Part shown: positions 53,374-62,428 of the stretch, one piece after another
Layout of the letters: each line of letters starts with the position of its first letter
Numbering within the stretch: position 1 is the stretch's first letter
Assembly: GCA_002238605.1 (NCBI GenBank)
Contig: MPMR01000009.1
Location: 62,001 to 126,000 of the forward strand
DNA length: 64,000 bases
Direction of reading: 5' to 3'
From: BD2-11 clade cluster bacterium bin43
GTDB lineage: Bacteria; Gemmatimonadota; Gemmatimonadetes; Longimicrobiales; Gaopeijiaceae
The notes under the pieces: model-generated
Told to the model about the DNA's origin: nothing
Databases searched by the model: none
What the model saw: only the letters and a program-made list of their open reading frames with translations
Made by a program: the position numbers and the translations under genes

Positions 53374-53833
53374 CCCCCGGCCGCCGGCTGACCACCACGA
53401 TCGCACCCCACATGTGGCCGGTGCCGTACACCGTGGTCGCGTCCCGGGCGGAAAGGAACCGGATGAGTTCGACGTCCTGCACGGGAATGGTGCGCAGATC
53501 GTCCAGCGACAGGAGCTTCGCCTGGTCGATGTACACGGCCGGCTCCGGATTCGCGTTCACCAGGGTGGGCGTGCGCCGGTAGAAGAGCCAGGAGGGCCGG
53601 AGCTGCTCGACGGCTTCGTAGGCGCTCTCGGAGAGGACCTGATCCAGTTCGGGGCGCTGGATGTCGCCCTGCGAGCGTCCACCGCGGGACGGTCCCACGT
53701 TGCCGACGACGCACGCGGAAGTGAGCGCCACCAGGATCAATGGAACGTGGCGCCACCAGTACCGGATTCTCTTCACGTTGCCTGCGGCCATGGCCCGCGC
53801 GACGAGTCCCGCTCCTGCCTGTAGGGGTCGCAC
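53345..53833 (-). CDS. Plug-only (TonB plug-like) lipoprotein, copy B
   Basis: Paralogue of copy A, 162 aa. I use the GTG at 53833 because GGAGGAGG lies about nine bases upstream and the cyclophilin stop is only 2 bp away; an ATG at 53791 lacks such a site. The lipobox is LVALTSACVVG. Shared segments with copy A are DIQRPELDQVLSESAYEAVE and QLRPSWLFYRR, then AVYIDQAKLLSLDDLRTIPV, VELIRFLSARDATTVYGTGH and GAIVVVSRR. Its 3' end overlaps that of copy A by 29 bp in convergent orientation. It would be the distal gene of the cyclophilin operon. Confidence 0.75.
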   Translation of the reverse strand: MRPLQAGAGLVARAMAAGNVKRIRYWWRHVPLILVALTSACVVGNVGPSRGGRSQGDIQRPELDQVLSESAYEAVEQLRPSWLFYRRTPTLVNANPEPAVYIDQAKLLSLDDLRTIPVQDVELIRFLSARDATTVYGTGHMWGAIVVVSRRPGASPEDLCGW

Positions 53834-53835
53834 TG

Positions 53836-54642
53836 CTAGTGTCCTCCTCCGGGCTCGACCGTGGCTTTCGTCAGGCGGTCGAGCATCGGAAACTCGCGGT
53901 CGAGATAGTCGTTGCCACCCGCCACGATCGCGCTCTGGTCACCGCGCCGCAGCCCGCCCCCGGAGTTCTCGCCGTACCCCGTGTAGATGCGGTCCACAAT
54001 CTCCATCCCCTCCACCACCCGGCCGAAGGGCGGGAAGCCCTGTGCGTCCAGGCGGCTGTTGTCCACCAGGTTGATGTACACCTGTGTGGTGCGGGTGTGC
54101 GGCTCGGTGAAGGCGAAGGCGATGGTTCCGCGCACGTTGCTGGCCACCACCGCTTCGTCGTCAGAGATCGTCTCGCCGATCCAGGCGGCCGTGACCTCGG
54201 GGTCGCCGGCCAGCCCCCACTGGACGATGAAGTCCGGCACGGTGCGGTGGAAGCGCGCGTCGTCGTAGTAGCCGTGGCGGACCAGGTTGTAGAAGCGATC
54301 CGCCCCGATGGGCGCCCAGGCCCGCACCACCTCGATGGCGAAGTCGCCCGCGCTGGTCTCGAAGCGGGCGCGGAAGGTGTCGGGGGCGGTTTCGCTCCAC
54401 ACCGGCAGCGTCGGGTCGAGGAGGATCTCGCGGGGGGAGGCGTTGCCCGCGGCACGGGGTTCATCGCCGGTGGCGAGTGCTTCTCCGGGACCAGCAGGGA
54501 TGTCGGCCGGAACGCTGGTGGGCTCGTCCGGGTCCTGTTCGCCCCCAGGCGTGTCCCCCGGCGCGCAGGCCACGGCCAGAAGCCCCGCCAGCGCTGCCGC
54601 GCCCCGGACTCGGCCGAGTCTGCGTCCAGCTGCTGCAGCCAC
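53836..54642 (-). CDS. Cyclophilin-type peptidyl-prolyl isomerase lipoprotein
   Basis: Periplasmic proline isomerase, 268 aa. The GTG at 54642 follows GGGAGG with six-base spacing and gives a compact lipoprotein signal ending AGLLAVACAPG; an ATG at 54717 would add 25 basic residues. The cyclophilin domain has FETSAGDFAIEVVRAWAPIG, FYNLVRHGYYDDARFHRTVP followed by DFIVQWGLAGDP, VRGTIAFAFTEPHTRTTQVY and FPPFGRVVEGMEIVDRIYTG, all typical. It helps fold periplasmic or outer-membrane proteins. It is divergent from SusC pair 3, and the plug-only copy B gene follows directly. Confidence 0.93.
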   Translation of the reverse strand: MAAAAGRRLGRVRGAAALAGLLAVACAPGDTPGGEQDPDEPTSVPADIPAGPGEALATGDEPRAAGNASPREILLDPTLPVWSETAPDTFRARFETSAGDFAIEVVRAWAPIGADRFYNLVRHGYYDDARFHRTVPDFIVQWGLAGDPEVTAAWIGETISDDEAVVASNVRGTIAFAFTEPHTRTTQVYINLVDNSRLDAQGFPPFGRVVEGMEIVDRIYTGYGENSGGGLRRGDQSAIVAGGNDYLDREFPMLDRLTKATVEPGGGH

Positions 54643-54995
54643 CGGCCACCTCCCGGGTCGGCGTGAATGGGCAGGCGGCAGCCACCCACGACCGCCTTTC
54701 TCATTCTGACCACGCATGACGGGCGTGTCCAATCGGGGCAGGCCGCACTCGTCGCAGTGTCCGGCCCGGCCGGAGGGCTGGCCGCGGCCGCCTGAGCGAC
54801 CGGATACGGGACGACGATCCGCCCGGCTGCAGGGGGCCTGCTGGCCGCCGGCTGACCCGGATCGTAGAATCATGGTGGAGGCACGCAGGTTTTCTCATGT
54901 ACCCCCGCCCGGCAGCTGTTCCCCGCGATCCGTCCCACCGACGGGTCCACCTCCCGGCGGTTCATCCAGCAGCACCCGCCTCCAGAGGAGTACCC
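54643..54995. other. Divergent promoter region between cyclophilin and SusC pair 3
   Basis: A 353-bp gap with no convincing gene. It should hold promoters for both directions. I could not pick a clear -35/-10 pair. The SusC start is set by AGAGGAG at 54985-54991. Confidence 0.4.
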
Positions 54996-57900
54996 ATGGG
55001 TAAGTTTCGTCCGTCCGTACCGGCGCTTGCCTGCCTGGCCGGAGCATTGGCAGTGGTCCTTGCCTCCGGCACACCCGCCGCCGCCCAAACGGGGAATCTC
55101 GTCGGCCAGGTAGTCAACGCCGCAACCCTCCAACCCCTTGCCGGAGTCCAGGTCTACGTTTCGGGTCTCGACCTGGGCACCGCCACCAGCCAGAACGGGC
55201 GCTACATCCTGAGCGTCCCGGCCGGAAGCCACGAGGTCACCTTCGAAAGCCTCGGCTACGGCACCGAAACCCGCACCGTCACCATCACCGCCGACCAGGC
55301 GACCGAGATCGAGGTTGCCCTGCGCGAGGAGGCGCTCGCGCTCGACGAGATCGTGGTCACCGGCACGGCGGGAGGCACGCAGCGACGGGCGATCGGCAAC
55401 GTGGTGGAGACGGTGGACGCGGCCGCCATCCTCGAGGTCGCCCCGGTCACCAACGTCCAGACCCTCCTGGCCCAGCGCACCGCCGGAATGATCATGCTGC
55501 CGTCCGCGGGCCAAGTCGGCACCGGGTCGCCCATCCGCATCCGCGGCACCACCAGCATGTCGCTCGGCAACGATCCCATCGTCTACATCGACGGCATCCG
55601 CATGGACTCGAACCCGCGCGGCGGGCCCGGCGTGCGCGGCGGAGCCCGGGTGAGTCGCCTCAACGACCTGAGCGCCGAGGACATCGAGAGCATCGAGATC
55701 ATCAAGGGGCCGTCCGCAGCTACCCTCTACGGAACCGAAGCCTCCAACGGCGTGATCCAGATCATCACCAAGCGCGGAGCGGTGGGCGCCCCGCAGTTCG
55801 ACATCAGCGTGCGCAGCGGGGCCAACTGGCTCCAGAACCCGGCGGCGCGCGCAGGCGGGGATCCGACCTCCTGCTACAACAACCCGGCATCGCTGGATGC
55901 CCTGGCGTGCGCCAATGGTCTCCAGTGGCGCCGAAACGCCGGCACGGGGCAGCTCGAGGGCTTCAACCTGGTCCAGCAGGAGATCGACGCGGGGCGGCCG
56001 CCCATCTTCCGCACCGGCCTCCAGCAGGGCTACAACCTGGGCCTGAGGGGAGGCACCGAGGACGTGCGCTATTACACGTCGCTCTCCTGGGACGACGACG
56101 AGGGCATCGTCGGCTACGACTACGCCACCCGTCTCAACGCCCGGGTCAACCTGGATCTGGTGCTTTCCGACGATGTGTCGCTCAAGACCAGCACCGGCTA
56201 CATGCAGAACCGGGTCCGGCTCGCCCAGAACCGCGGCGGCTTCGGCGCGGAGCCCTTCAGCGGCATCATCTGGGGCTTCCCGAGCACCATCGAAACGCCC
56301 CAGCGCGGCTTCATGGTGGCGCCGCCGGAGGAGTGGTCGAAGCACACCACCCGGGCCGACAACGACCGCATCACCACCAGCCTGGAGCTGGGTTACAATC
56401 CGGCGGACTGGACCACGCACCGCCTCTCCGTCGGGATGGACCGGGGCGAGGCCGTCGACTGGGTGCTCATCCCGCGCCAGCCCGAGGGCCGTTCCCATTT
56501 CTGGGGACGACGCGGTCTTGGCGTAAAGGACGTGGCACGCATCACGAACCGATTCACCACCCTGGACTACAGCGGATCGGCGTTTCTTGACGTGGCCCCC
56601 GGGGTCCGGCTGACCAGTTCGGTGGGAGTGCAGTACTACCAGCGCCAGACCTCGATCATCGAGGCCGAGGGATCGGAGTTCCCGGCCGTGCCCATCACGA
56701 CCGTGAGCGGCGGCGCCGACCGTGACAGCGGCGAGAACTTCACCGAGAACATCACGCTGGGCGCCTACCTCCAGCAGCAGCTGGACTGGAACAACCGCGT
56801 CTTCCTGACGGCGGCCGTGCGCGGCGACGACAACAGCGCCTTCGGGGCCGACTTCGACGCCGCCGTCTACCCCAAGTTCAGCGCCACCTGGGTCGTGAGC
56901 GAGGAGGATTTCTTCGACGTGGGGTGGATCGAACAGCTGCGGCTGCGCTCGGCCTGGGGTGCCGCCGGACAGCAGCCCGGCACCTTCGACGCGGCGCGCC
57001 TCTACGTCCCGGGCGTCGGCTTCGGCGACCAGCCCGGCCTTCTCCCCGGCTCTTTCGGCAACCCGCAGCTAAAGCCGGAGCGCGGCGAGGAGCTGGAATA
57101 CGGCTTCGACCTGAGCCTGCTGGGCGGACGGCTGGAACTCATCTTCAGCCGCTACGACCGCACCATCAAGGACGCCATCGTCCAGCGCCCGGTCCCCACC
57201 TCTACCGGCTTCTCCGGGAGCCAGATCGTGAACCTGGCCGAGGTGAAGGCCTGGGGGAACGAGCTCGGCATCGACTTCAGAGCCGTCGAATCCTCGGTCT
57301 TCAACTGGGACATCAGCGGCCAGTTCGCCACCATGAACAACGAGATCCAGGATCTCGGCGGGCTCTCCTTCGTGCCGGCCGGCGGCCAGCAGTCCCACTA
57401 CGAGGGCTACTCCATCGGCGCCTTCTTCGCCAAGCGGGTGCTCTCCGCGCAGATCGACGCCGGCGGCTTCGTGACTTCGGCGATGTGCGACGGCGGAACC
57501 GGCGTCGGAGGCATCGACTCGGGCGGCGCGGGGGTGGACTGTGGCGGCGCGCCCGACGTGCACTGGGCCCCGTCGACGCCCACCTGGCAGGTCGGCATCA
57601 CCAACACCATCAGCATCAACAACCTGCGTCTCTACGCGCGTGTCGAAGGCAACGGCGGCCACTGGAACTTCAATTCCGAGCTGCGGGCCGCCCACAACAT
57701 CGGCGTGACCGAGGCCGTGATCTGCCGCTGCATTCCCGAGGTACAGGCCAGGCGCCAGTACGAGAACAACACCATGGGCTTCCACGAGGGCGGATATCTG
57801 CGCCTTCGCGAGGTCGGGGCGAGCCACACCATCCCCGGGGACCTGCTCACCCACATAGGAGCTTCCCGCGGTGTCATCAGCGTGTCCGCGCGCAACATGG

Positions 57901-58088
57901 CGATGCTCTGGACCAAGGCCCACGGATGGGGCACCTGGCGCGACGGCCGGGTGATGCCTCCGGCGGGATTCGGAGGAAGATGGTCCTGGGATGCGGAGCT
58001 CCGCAGCACCGGCAACATCCGCGCGGATCAGCAGACCGTCATGCCGCCGTTCGCCAGCTTCACGGCGAACGTGCGCCTGAGCTTCTGA
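54996..58088 (+). CDS. SusC/RagA family TonB-dependent outer-membrane receptor (pair 3)
   Basis: Outer-membrane importer, 1030 aa, ATG at 54996 with AGAGGAG five bases upstream; the open frame begins 33 codons earlier without such a site. The signal ends ASGTPAAAQTG. The carboxypeptidase-regulatory-like domain starts NLVGQVVNAATLQPLAGVQV. LDEIVVTGTAGGTQRRAIGN precedes the plug, which has IESIEIIKGPSAATLYGTEA and SNGVIQIITKRG. The barrel ends FTANVRLSF. The receptor heads an operon with a SusD-like protein (12 bp later) and an amidohydrolase lipoprotein, which points to an amide or peptide-like substrate. Confidence 0.95.
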   Translation: MGKFRPSVPALACLAGALAVVLASGTPAAAQTGNLVGQVVNAATLQPLAGVQVYVSGLDLGTATSQNGRYILSVPAGSHEVTFESLGYGTETRTVTITADQATEIEVALREEALALDEIVVTGTAGGTQRRAIGNVVETVDAAAILEVAPVTNVQTLLAQRTAGMIMLPSAGQVGTGSPIRIRGTTSMSLGNDPIVYIDGIRMDSNPRGGPGVRGGARVSRLNDLSAEDIESIEIIKGPSAATLYGTEASNGVIQIITKRGAVGAPQFDISVRSGANWLQNPAARAGGDPTSCYNNPASLDALACANGLQWRRNAGTGQLEGFNLVQQEIDAGRPPIFRTGLQQGYNLGLRGGTEDVRYYTSLSWDDDEGIVGYDYATRLNARVNLDLVLSDDVSLKTSTGYMQNRVRLAQNRGGFGAEPFSGIIWGFPSTIETPQRGFMVAPPEEWSKHTTRADNDRITTSLELGYNPADWTTHRLSVGMDRGEAVDWVLIPRQPEGRSHFWGRRGLGVKDVARITNRFTTLDYSGSAFLDVAPGVRLTSSVGVQYYQRQTSIIEAEGSEFPAVPITTVSGGADRDSGENFTENITLGAYLQQQLDWNNRVFLTAAVRGDDNSAFGADFDAAVYPKFSATWVVSEEDFFDVGWIEQLRLRSAWGAAGQQPGTFDAARLYVPGVGFGDQPGLLPGSFGNPQLKPERGEELEYGFDLSLLGGRLELIFSRYDRTIKDAIVQRPVPTSTGFSGSQIVNLAEVKAWGNELGIDFRAVESSVFNWDISGQFATMNNEIQDLGGLSFVPAGGQQSHYEGYSIGAFFAKRVLSAQIDAGGFVTSAMCDGGTGVGGIDSGGAGVDCGGAPDVHWAPSTPTWQVGITNTISINNLRLYARVEGNGGHWNFNSELRAAHNIGVTEAVICRCIPEVQARRQYENNTMGFHEGGYLRLREVGASHTIPGDLLTHIGASRGVISVSARNMAMLWTKAHGWGTWRDGRVMPPAGFGGRWSWDAELRSTGNIRADQQTVMPPFASFTANVRLSF

Positions 58089-58100
58089 GGAGGTGGAACG

Positions 58101-59438
58101 ATGATCGACCTTCGAAGCAGCGAATCCAATCCGCAGGGGCACGAGGTGAGGCAAATGAGACGGTACAGCGAATACGTCGGACGACGGCGCCGGGCTCGCC
58201 GGCAGGGAAGGGGTTCCCGCGCGATCGCGATCCTGAGCGGCATTCTGCTCGCGGGCACGGTTGCCTGTGAGTCCCTTCTGGAGGTGGAGATCCCCGGGCA
58301 GGTCGAGGACGCGGCGCTCGACGATCCCGCGCTGGCCGGCACCATGATGGTCAGCGCCCTGGGCGAGTTCGAGTGCGCCCTCAACACCCTGGTCCCCACC
58401 AACGCCTTTCTCACGGGCGAGTTCATCGCCTCCAACTTCTTCCTGAGCTCCAACGTCTGGGGCTGGCGCGGGGAGACCGAAATCCGGGCCACCTCGGGCG
58501 CCTGCTCGACCTCCCGGGCGGCCACCAACTACGGCTACTACACGCCCTTCCAGCGGGCGCGCTTCCTGGCGGAGGACGCCGTGCGCCGCATCACCGAATT
58601 CAGCGACGCGGACGTTCCCGACAAGTCCAACGTGCTGGGCACGCTGAACGCGTACGCGGGCTACAGCCTGGTGCACCTGGGCGAGAACTATTGCGAGATG
58701 GCGCTCGACAATGGACCGCTCATGCAGCCGCGCGAGGTGCTGGCGCTCGCCGCGGAGCGTTTCACCACCGCGATCAGCCAGGCCTCGGATCCGTCGATCG
58801 TCAACATGGCCCGCGTGGGGCGGGCGCGCGTAAACCTGGATCTGGGGAATCTGTCGGAAGCCGCCGCGGACGCGGAGCAGGTCCCCGAGGGGTTCGTGCG
58901 CAACGCCGAGTACTCCACGGCGCAGATTCGGCGCGAGAACTCGACCTACAACCGCACCGAAACCGACTACCTGTCGGTGGGCGTCGCCTGGCGCAACCTG
59001 GAGGTCGCGGGTATGCCCGATCCGCGCGTGCCGGTGGTGAACACCGGGCGCAAGGGCCAGGACGGCGAAACCGACCAGTGGGACCAGCTCAAGTACACGG
59101 CGCGCGACCATCCCATCCCCATCGCATCATGGCGCGAGGCGCAGTTCATCATCGCCGAGGCGCGCATGGGACAGGCCGCACTCGACGCGCTCAACCGGGT
59201 GCGCGACGTCTACGGGATTCCACATCTGCAGATGAGCGAGGTCGACGACATGCTGGAGACCATCCTGGAGGAGCGGAAGCGCACCTTCTTCCTCGAGGGC
59301 CACTGGCACAGCGACATGATCCGCCACAACATCCAGTTCCCGCAGGGAGTGAACCACAAGGGCAACAGCTTCCAGCCCTACAGCTGCATGCCGCTGCCCG
59401 ACATCGAGGTGAACAACAACGTCAACATCTCGGGCTAG
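58101..59438 (+). CDS. SusD/RagB-like lipoprotein (pair 3)
   Basis: Nutrient-binding surface lipoprotein, 445 aa, with a GAGGAGGT ribosome binding site. A long basic N-terminus precedes the signal, which ends SGILLAGTVACESL. The body shows LGTLNAYAGYSLVHLGENYC and MARVGRARVNLDLGNLSEAA, and the family-typical C-terminal ILEERKRTFFLEGHWHSDMI. It lies 12 bp after its SusC and 28 bp before the amidohydrolase gene. Confidence 0.93.
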   Translation: MIDLRSSESNPQGHEVRQMRRYSEYVGRRRRARRQGRGSRAIAILSGILLAGTVACESLLEVEIPGQVEDAALDDPALAGTMMVSALGEFECALNTLVPTNAFLTGEFIASNFFLSSNVWGWRGETEIRATSGACSTSRAATNYGYYTPFQRARFLAEDAVRRITEFSDADVPDKSNVLGTLNAYAGYSLVHLGENYCEMALDNGPLMQPREVLALAAERFTTAISQASDPSIVNMARVGRARVNLDLGNLSEAAADAEQVPEGFVRNAEYSTAQIRRENSTYNRTETDYLSVGVAWRNLEVAGMPDPRVPVVNTGRKGQDGETDQWDQLKYTARDHPIPIASWREAQFIIAEARMGQAALDALNRVRDVYGIPHLQMSEVDDMLETILEERKRTFFLEGHWHSDMIRHNIQFPQGVNHKGNSFQPYSCMPLPDIEVNNNVNISG

Positions 59439-59466
59439 GTCGAAACAGTCTTCAGGAGCACGCATC

Positions 59467-61020
59467 ATGATCGAGTTCAGGGCCCGTCGCATCACAGCAG
59501 GCCGCGCGAGACGCACGCGCGCCAGCCGATCCCAGTGCTGTCCAGCCCCGGCGCGCTTCAGGGTCGCCGCGGGTCGCGCGCTCGCGGCCCTCGCCGTCCT
59601 CGTCTTCGCGGCATGCTCGCCGGCGGGCGAAGCGGGGGCGCCCGCATCTTCGGGTGTGACGGTCGTCTGGGGGGGCGGCCTGTTCGACGGGACCGGGGAC
59701 GACGTGGTGCCCAACCCGGGGATCGTGATGGCGGAGGGGCGCTTCGGGGCCGTGGACGCCGTGGCTGCGTCAGAGGCGGTCGCGGCCGGGGCCACCGTGG
59801 TGGAGGTCGGCGAGGGGGAGGTCATCCTCCCCGGCCTGCTCGACCTGCACGCCCACTTCCACCTCGATTTGCTGGGGGAGGGCCGCGTCGACGAGACGAC
59901 CGTCTACCCCGCGCTCTTCCTGGCCAACGGGGTGACCAGCACCTTCCCGAACGGGGAGGCCAGCCCGCAAAAGATGCGCGCCTTGCAGGAGCGCCTGCGT
60001 TCGGGCGAGCAGGTGGGCGCCCGGCTCCTCCGATCCGGGCCCTACTTCGGCACGGCGCGGGTGGGATGGGACCCCGATTTCACCACCGAGGACATCCATC
60101 GCCAGGTGGACGCCCTGGTCGAGGAGGGGGTGGCGGGCCTGAAGGCCAAGACCATCACGGCCCCGCATCTCGAGGCGCTGATCGAGCGGGCCCATCACCA
60201 CGGCCTCAGCGTGACCGGCCACCTGGGTTCCGGCTTCCGGGGCTTGGTCAACCCGCGCGACGCCATCCACATGGGGATCGACCGCATCGAGCACTTCATG
60301 GGCGGCGACGCGATGCCGGCGGAGCGCTCCGCCTACGACTCGTTCGAGGAGATGACGCCCGACATGCCCGAGTTCGAGCGCATCGTCCAGCTCTACCTGG
60401 ACGCGGGCGTCAACTACGACGCCACCATGAGCGCGTACGGATACTCGGGCGGGCGCGACCCCGACATCTTCGAGCCCTTCGCCGACGAGATGAGCTACCT
60501 GACCCCGTACGCCCGCGAGCTCATTGAAGAGCGCCTCGCCGCGGAGCCCAGGCGGGTGAGCGAGCAGTTCGAGCGCATCTACAATGTCAAGCAGCAGCTC
60601 GTCAAGCGCTTCTATGACATGGGGGGCGGGCACCTGATCACGATGGGAACCGACCACCCCTCCACGGGCGAGTTCTTCTCCCCCTTCTCGGTGCACCGGG
60701 AGCTGGCGCTGTTCGTGAAATCCGGGATCCCGGAGGCGGCAGTGCTAAGGTTCGCGACCATCAACGCGGCCACGGCCCTGCGCCTGGAGGACGACCTGGG
60801 CACCATCGAAGCGGGCAAGATCGCCGACCTGGTCATCCTGGAAGGAGACCCGCTGGAGGACATCCGCAACACCCGCAACGTGCGCATGGTGTTCAAGGGC
60901 GGGGTGGCCTACGATCCGGTCGAGCTGCTCGAGTCCTCGAAGGGCCGGATCGGTCCCCGCGGGCCGGAGGACCTGCCGGACTTCGCCGCCGTGGAGGTGC
61001 CGCCGCCGGGAGGGGAGTGA
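59467..61020 (+). CDS. Amidohydrolase family lipoprotein
   Basis: Exported metal-dependent hydrolase, 517 aa. A long basic N-terminus leads to a lipobox, LVFAACSPAG. The metal site is complete: LLDLHAHFHLDLL (HxH), GLKAKTITAP (Lys), LSVTGHLGSGF (His), IDRIEHFMGG (His) and MGTDHPSTGEFFSP (Asp). The C-terminal composite beta-sandwich element reads LGTIEAGKIADLVILEGDPL. It resembles imidazolonepropionase/prolidase-like amidohydrolases and the fused amidohydrolase at 42030-43769. As the third gene of the SusC/SusD operon it probably processes the imported ligand, at or near the cell surface. Confidence 0.92.
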   Translation: MIEFRARRITAGRARRTRASRSQCCPAPARFRVAAGRALAALAVLVFAACSPAGEAGAPASSGVTVVWGGGLFDGTGDDVVPNPGIVMAEGRFGAVDAVAASEAVAAGATVVEVGEGEVILPGLLDLHAHFHLDLLGEGRVDETTVYPALFLANGVTSTFPNGEASPQKMRALQERLRSGEQVGARLLRSGPYFGTARVGWDPDFTTEDIHRQVDALVEEGVAGLKAKTITAPHLEALIERAHHHGLSVTGHLGSGFRGLVNPRDAIHMGIDRIEHFMGGDAMPAERSAYDSFEEMTPDMPEFERIVQLYLDAGVNYDATMSAYGYSGGRDPDIFEPFADEMSYLTPYARELIEERLAAEPRRVSEQFERIYNVKQQLVKRFYDMGGGHLITMGTDHPSTGEFFSPFSVHRELALFVKSGIPEAAVLRFATINAATALRLEDDLGTIEAGKIADLVILEGDPLEDIRNTRNVRMVFKGGVAYDPVELLESSKGRIGPRGPEDLPDFAAVEVPPPGGE

Positions 61021-61024
61021 GCAA

Positions 61025-61065
61025 ACCCACTACCGGTAGCAGGCTACCCCCTACCGGTAGTGGGT
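61025..61065. terminator. Perfect 15-bp hairpin between convergent genes
   Basis: ACCCACTACCGGTAG at 61025-61039 and its exact reverse complement at 61051-61065, with an 11-nt loop. It starts 5 bp after the amidohydrolase stop and precedes the convergent DUF3500 stop at 61137. It most likely ends transcription from the left; the T-rich tract TCTGTTGTTG follows. Each arm contains the palindrome CTACCGGTAG. Confidence 0.75.
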
Positions 61066-61136
61066 CTGTTGTTGACGGCGCAGGCTGTGCCCGCCGCGCG
61101 GTTTTCCGTCTGTGTGCGCTCGAGATCCGGCTCCCG

Positions 61137-62216
61137 TTACCGGTGCGGATGATCGTGCGGCGCCTCGTGATTGTGATGCGGGGCCTGCTCGTAGTGCGCC
61201 CGCAGCACGTCTCCACCGAAGTCGTCCCGCAGATCGCGCCACACCGAGTGCACGTGGTTGGCGTCGTTCTGGGTGTTGTCGTACTCGATGAGGAATTCGG
61301 GCGAGTGGACGCGGTAGTAGTGGCCTTCGCCCGCTTCGGTCGGGCCCGCCCACGCGAAGTAGAGCTCGTCGTCGGATCCGGCGGCGATGCGCTCCATCCA
61401 GCGGTGCGCGGATTCATCGTCCATGTTGTGCACGTACTCGCCGATAAGCCGGTCGAGCTGGCCCCGCTGGGCCTCGTCCAGCGCCGAGGCCCGGATCCCC
61501 TCGTACGCAAGATCCACGGTGCGCTCGGCGCCGGTGATGATGTCGTCGTAGGCCTCGCTGGCGATGACCGCCGATCCGCGCTGGCTCGATGAGAGCATCG
61601 TCACCAGCTCGCGGGCCAGATCTTCCTCGGAGGCCAGCACGCGCAACCCGGCCTTGGGGCCCGAGGGCACGATGTGCGGGTTGCTTCCCATGAATGCGGG
61701 ACCCGTGATGAGGTTGTCATCCCCCGCGGACGAAAAACTCATCGAGATATGGTGCCCCTCGAAGCGCCAGGCCCACGCGCCGTCCGCGGCTGGTGATCCG
61801 AAGATGGCGAAGTAGTAGTCCTCCGGATCGCGTCGCTCCTCGCGTCCCTCCATGATCCCGAGAACGCGTTCGAGTTCGATGATGCCGTTGGCCTTGAGAT
61901 ACCCCTGGGAACTCAGCGCCGACTTCAGCAGTTGATGGGCGGCCGTGCGCTGTGCGAGCGTCATCGCCTTCAGCGGAAGCCCGTTGCGCTCTCTCGGGAC
62001 GAAGTGCCAGTTGAACTGCTCCGCGTCGCCGAGCGGGAACATGGCGCGGTCGCGGCTCTCGGCGTCGAGGGTGGCGACGAAGCTGGAGGCGGCGCTCGCG
62101 ACCTCGTCGGTGGTGCTGGATACACCGGCCAGCACCACTCCGCCCAGCGCCGACGTCGCGGCGAGGATGAGCACCGGAAGCGCGAAGGCGCGCCAGGATA
62201 TGGTCGGATTCTTCAT
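61137..62216 (-). CDS. DUF3500 family protein with His-rich C-terminus
   Basis: Exported protein of 359 aa. The ATG at 62216 has AGGAG eight bases upstream; the open frame extends further without a site. A signal/anchor segment, AFALPVLILAATSALGGVVL, is at residues 10-29. The DUF3500 pattern is clear: FNWHFVPRERNGLPLKAMTL, HQLLKSALSSQGYLKANGII, YYFAIFGSPAADGAWAWRFE, then GHHISMSFS, and FLIEYDNTQNDANHVHSVWR. The end is very His-rich (HHNHEAPHDHPHR), which would bind metal. DUF3500 proteins are common in exported proteins of marine and soil bacteria; the function is not established. Confidence 0.9.
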   Translation of the reverse strand: MKNPTISWRAFALPVLILAATSALGGVVLAGVSSTTDEVASAASSFVATLDAESRDRAMFPLGDAEQFNWHFVPRERNGLPLKAMTLAQRTAAHQLLKSALSSQGYLKANGIIELERVLGIMEGREERRDPEDYYFAIFGSPAADGAWAWRFEGHHISMSFSSAGDDNLITGPAFMGSNPHIVPSGPKAGLRVLASEEDLARELVTMLSSSQRGSAVIASEAYDDIITGAERTVDLAYEGIRASALDEAQRGQLDRLIGEYVHNMDDESAHRWMERIAAGSDDELYFAWAGPTEAGEGHYYRVHSPEFLIEYDNTQNDANHVHSVWRDLRDDFGGDVLRAHYEQAPHHNHEAPHDHPHR

Positions 62217-62428
62217 GATAGGGCTCCTTTCTCGGGGACTGCGGGTCTGGATTGTACCTGTCAACTTGCCCGGGATTTCGGGGGTCCCGCAAGTACGGAG
62301 CGGCTGACATGCATCGGGCTCCTTGGCGAGGTTTTCGGCGCCGGAGGCCCTGCGGCTCGAGACCCGTGCTCGGCACCGGTCGTGGCTGGCTGCTTGACCG
62401 TCCCCGCCGGATCGGCTGACCTTATTCA

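Noticed and set aside
53414-53824. Plus-strand open frame opposite plug-only copy B
   Set aside because: No ribosome binding site or motif; the minus-strand gene has a lipobox and a clear paralogue.
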